The notes under the pieces are model-generated. The model saw only the letters and a program-made list of their open reading frames with translations. It was not told the origin of the DNA and made no database searches. A stretch of DNA of 43,332 nt from Rhodoferax sp. (GTDB lineage: Bacteria; Pseudomonadota; Gammaproteobacteria; Burkholderiales; Burkholderiaceae_C), in assembly GCF_023701345.1 (NCBI RefSeq), contig NZ_JAMPXE010000011.1, forward strand, positions 1-43,332, written 5' to 3'. The first letter of the stretch is position 1. Each line of letters opens with the position of its first letter. Made by a program: the position numbers and the translations under genes. This document shows, one piece after another, positions 42,269 through 43,332 of this stretch.

Positions 42269-42742
42269 ATGGCAACACGCACCCCCGGCAACCCCTGGCG
42301 CCAGACCCACATGGGCTACTGGCTGGCCCAGGCCTCGGCGCGTTTTGACGCCCGTGTGCTGGCGTTGATGGCGGCCAATGACAGCATGCCGCTGGCCCTG
42401 GCCAACCTGGCGGCGCGCGGCCACCTGACCGCCTCCCACGTCCACATCACCCGGCACCTGGCTTTGGCAGGTTCCCGCCTGACCGAGCTGGCCGCCCGCG
42501 CCGGGGTCAGCAAACAGGCCATGGGCAAGCTGGTGGACCAGTGCGAAGCCTGGGGTCTGGTGCAACGCCAGTGCGACTTGCGCGACGCACGCGCCTGCCT
42601 GGTGGTCTTCACCCCAACGGGCCTGAGCTGGTTACAGGCTTTCAAAGAAGCCGTCACGCAAGCGCAAAACGAACTGCAGGATGCCGTGGGCCAGGAGGTG
42701 GCCACCGTCATGGCCCTCGGGCTGGAAGCCTATGCCGCCTAG
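42269..42742 (+). CDS. MarR-family transcriptional regulator
   Basis: The 157-residue winged-helix protein has the recognition region RLTELAARAGVSKQAMGKLVDQCEAWGLVQR (about 70-100) and wing LRDARACLVVFTPTGLSWL, the MarR pattern. The ligand is unknown. ATG 42269 is preferred; the frame is open to a TTG at 42251. Divergent from recA and followed after 67 bp by a response regulator on the same strand; no obvious target gene besides these. Confidence 0.85.
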   Translation: MATRTPGNPWRQTHMGYWLAQASARFDARVLALMAANDSMPLALANLAARGHLTASHVHITRHLALAGSRLTELAARAGVSKQAMGKLVDQCEAWGLVQRQCDLRDARACLVVFTPTGLSWLQAFKEAVTQAQNELQDAVGQEVATVMALGLEAYAA

Positions 42743-42809
42743 AATGCCTGAACAAAGACAGCACGCAGCATGAAAATTTCATCAAACTGACCCAAAAGAG
42801 GAGACCTTG

Positions 42810-43332
42810 ATGCGCATTTTGATAGCCGAAGACGACCAGGTTCTGGCGGATGGCCTGTTGCGCACCTTGCGCAGTTCGGGCGCCGCTGTCGACCATGTGG
42901 CCAGCGGCAGCGAGGCCGACGCCGCGCTGATGACCAACACCGAGTTTGACCTGTTGATTCTCGATCTTGGGCTGCCCAGGATGCACGGCCTGGAGGTGCT
43001 CAAGCGCCTGCGTTCCCGCGGCTCAACCTTGCCGGTGCTGATCCTGACGGCTGCTGACAGCATCGAAGAGCGCGTCAAGGGACTCGATTACGGCGCCGAC
43101 GACTACATGGCCAAACCCTTCAGCCTGCAGGAACTCGAAGCCCGCGTGCGCGCCCTGAGCCGACGCGGCATGGGCGCGGCCAGCAGCACCATCAAGCACG
43201 GGCCGCTGATTTATGACCAGGGCGGCCGCGTCGCCAGCATCGATGGCGTCATGCTCGAACTGTCGGCGCGTGAGCTTGGCCTGCTCGAGGTCCTGCTGCA
43301 GCGCGCCGGCCGGCTGGTCAGCAAAGACCAGT
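42810..43332 (+). CDS. OmpR-family response regulator (5' part, cut by window end)
   Basis: 174 residues are visible. Receiver domain about 1-115: MRILIAEDDQVLADGLL, phospho-acceptor Asp in LLILDLGLP (about residue 51), ILTAADS and YMAKPFSLQELEARV with the conserved lysine. The winged-helix DNA-binding domain begins about 130 (LELSARELGLLEVLL) and runs off the end. Similar to QseB/TctD regulators, usually followed by a sensor kinase gene, which would lie beyond 43332. ATG 42810 has GAGGAG upstream (42799-42804). Confidence 0.92.
   Translation, partial: MRILIAEDDQVLADGLLRTLRSSGAAVDHVASGSEADAALMTNTEFDLLILDLGLPRMHGLEVLKRLRSRGSTLPVLILTAADSIEERVKGLDYGADDYMAKPFSLQELEARVRALSRRGMGAASSTIKHGPLIYDQGGRVASIDGVMLELSARELGLLEVLLQRAGRLVSKDQ

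Overview
The window reads as a chromosomal segment of a betaproteobacterium, most likely a Comamonadaceae member of the Rhodoferax type. This is inferred from high GC, the set of housekeeping genes (alr-lplT, yggS-pilT-pilU, rsmI/yraN/gmhA/dolP, sucCD, recX-recA) and protein sequence style; no rRNA is present to confirm it. Almost every base is coding. The longest intergenic gap is about 165 bp, so no stretch over 300 bases lacks a gene. I see no tRNA, rRNA, insertion sequence, prophage or CRISPR array.

Layout. 1-1650 is the 3' end of a helicase-nuclease of the type III restriction (Res) kind, cut by the window edge. 1677-5748 carries alanine racemase, the lysophospholipid transporter LplT, a glutathione peroxidase and DAHP synthase. 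5846-7544 is a divergent pair: a saccharopine-dehydrogenase-like enzyme and an Lrp/AsnC regulator. 7641-15516 is the most distinctive block: an amino-acid ABC transporter, a three-part FAD/[2Fe-2S] oxidase related to opine oxidases (OoxA/OoxB) and HcnABC, an arginase, an ornithine cyclodeaminase and a second Lrp regulator. Together they would import an N-substituted arginine (opine-like), release L-arginine, then make ornithine plus urea, and then proline plus ammonia. The layout resembles the octopine/nopaline catabolic regions of Agrobacterium Ti plasmids, but here it sits among housekeeping genes and is paired with an Lrp regulator.

15648-18281 encodes a membrane receptor with a periplasmic solute-binding domain, PAS, GGDEF and EAL. 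18269-24786 holds yggS, the twitching ATPases pilT and pilU, a HIBADH-family dehydrogenase, dolP, gmhA/diaA, yraN and rsmI. 24865-32188 is a complete tetrathionate respiration locus: ttrS-ttrR on the plus strand converging on ttrB-ttrC-ttrA on the minus strand. The ttrB ribosome binding site lies inside a predicted hairpin. 32315-37144 is a minus-strand group of PP2C phosphatase, two-FHA protein, GAF-containing GspE-type ATPase and M48 protease, which looks like a phosphorylation-controlled secretion or pilus module.

37307-39369 is sucCD with a clear terminator, followed by a short-type argC. 40468-42114 is recX and recA; the recA promoter carries two adjacent LexA boxes. The right end has a MarR-family regulator and the start of an OmpR-family response regulator cut by the window edge. 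Two repeat elements stand out: a 51-bp hairpin sequence present twice in tandem (8787-8893) and a 71-bp imperfect palindrome between recA and recX (40959-41029).
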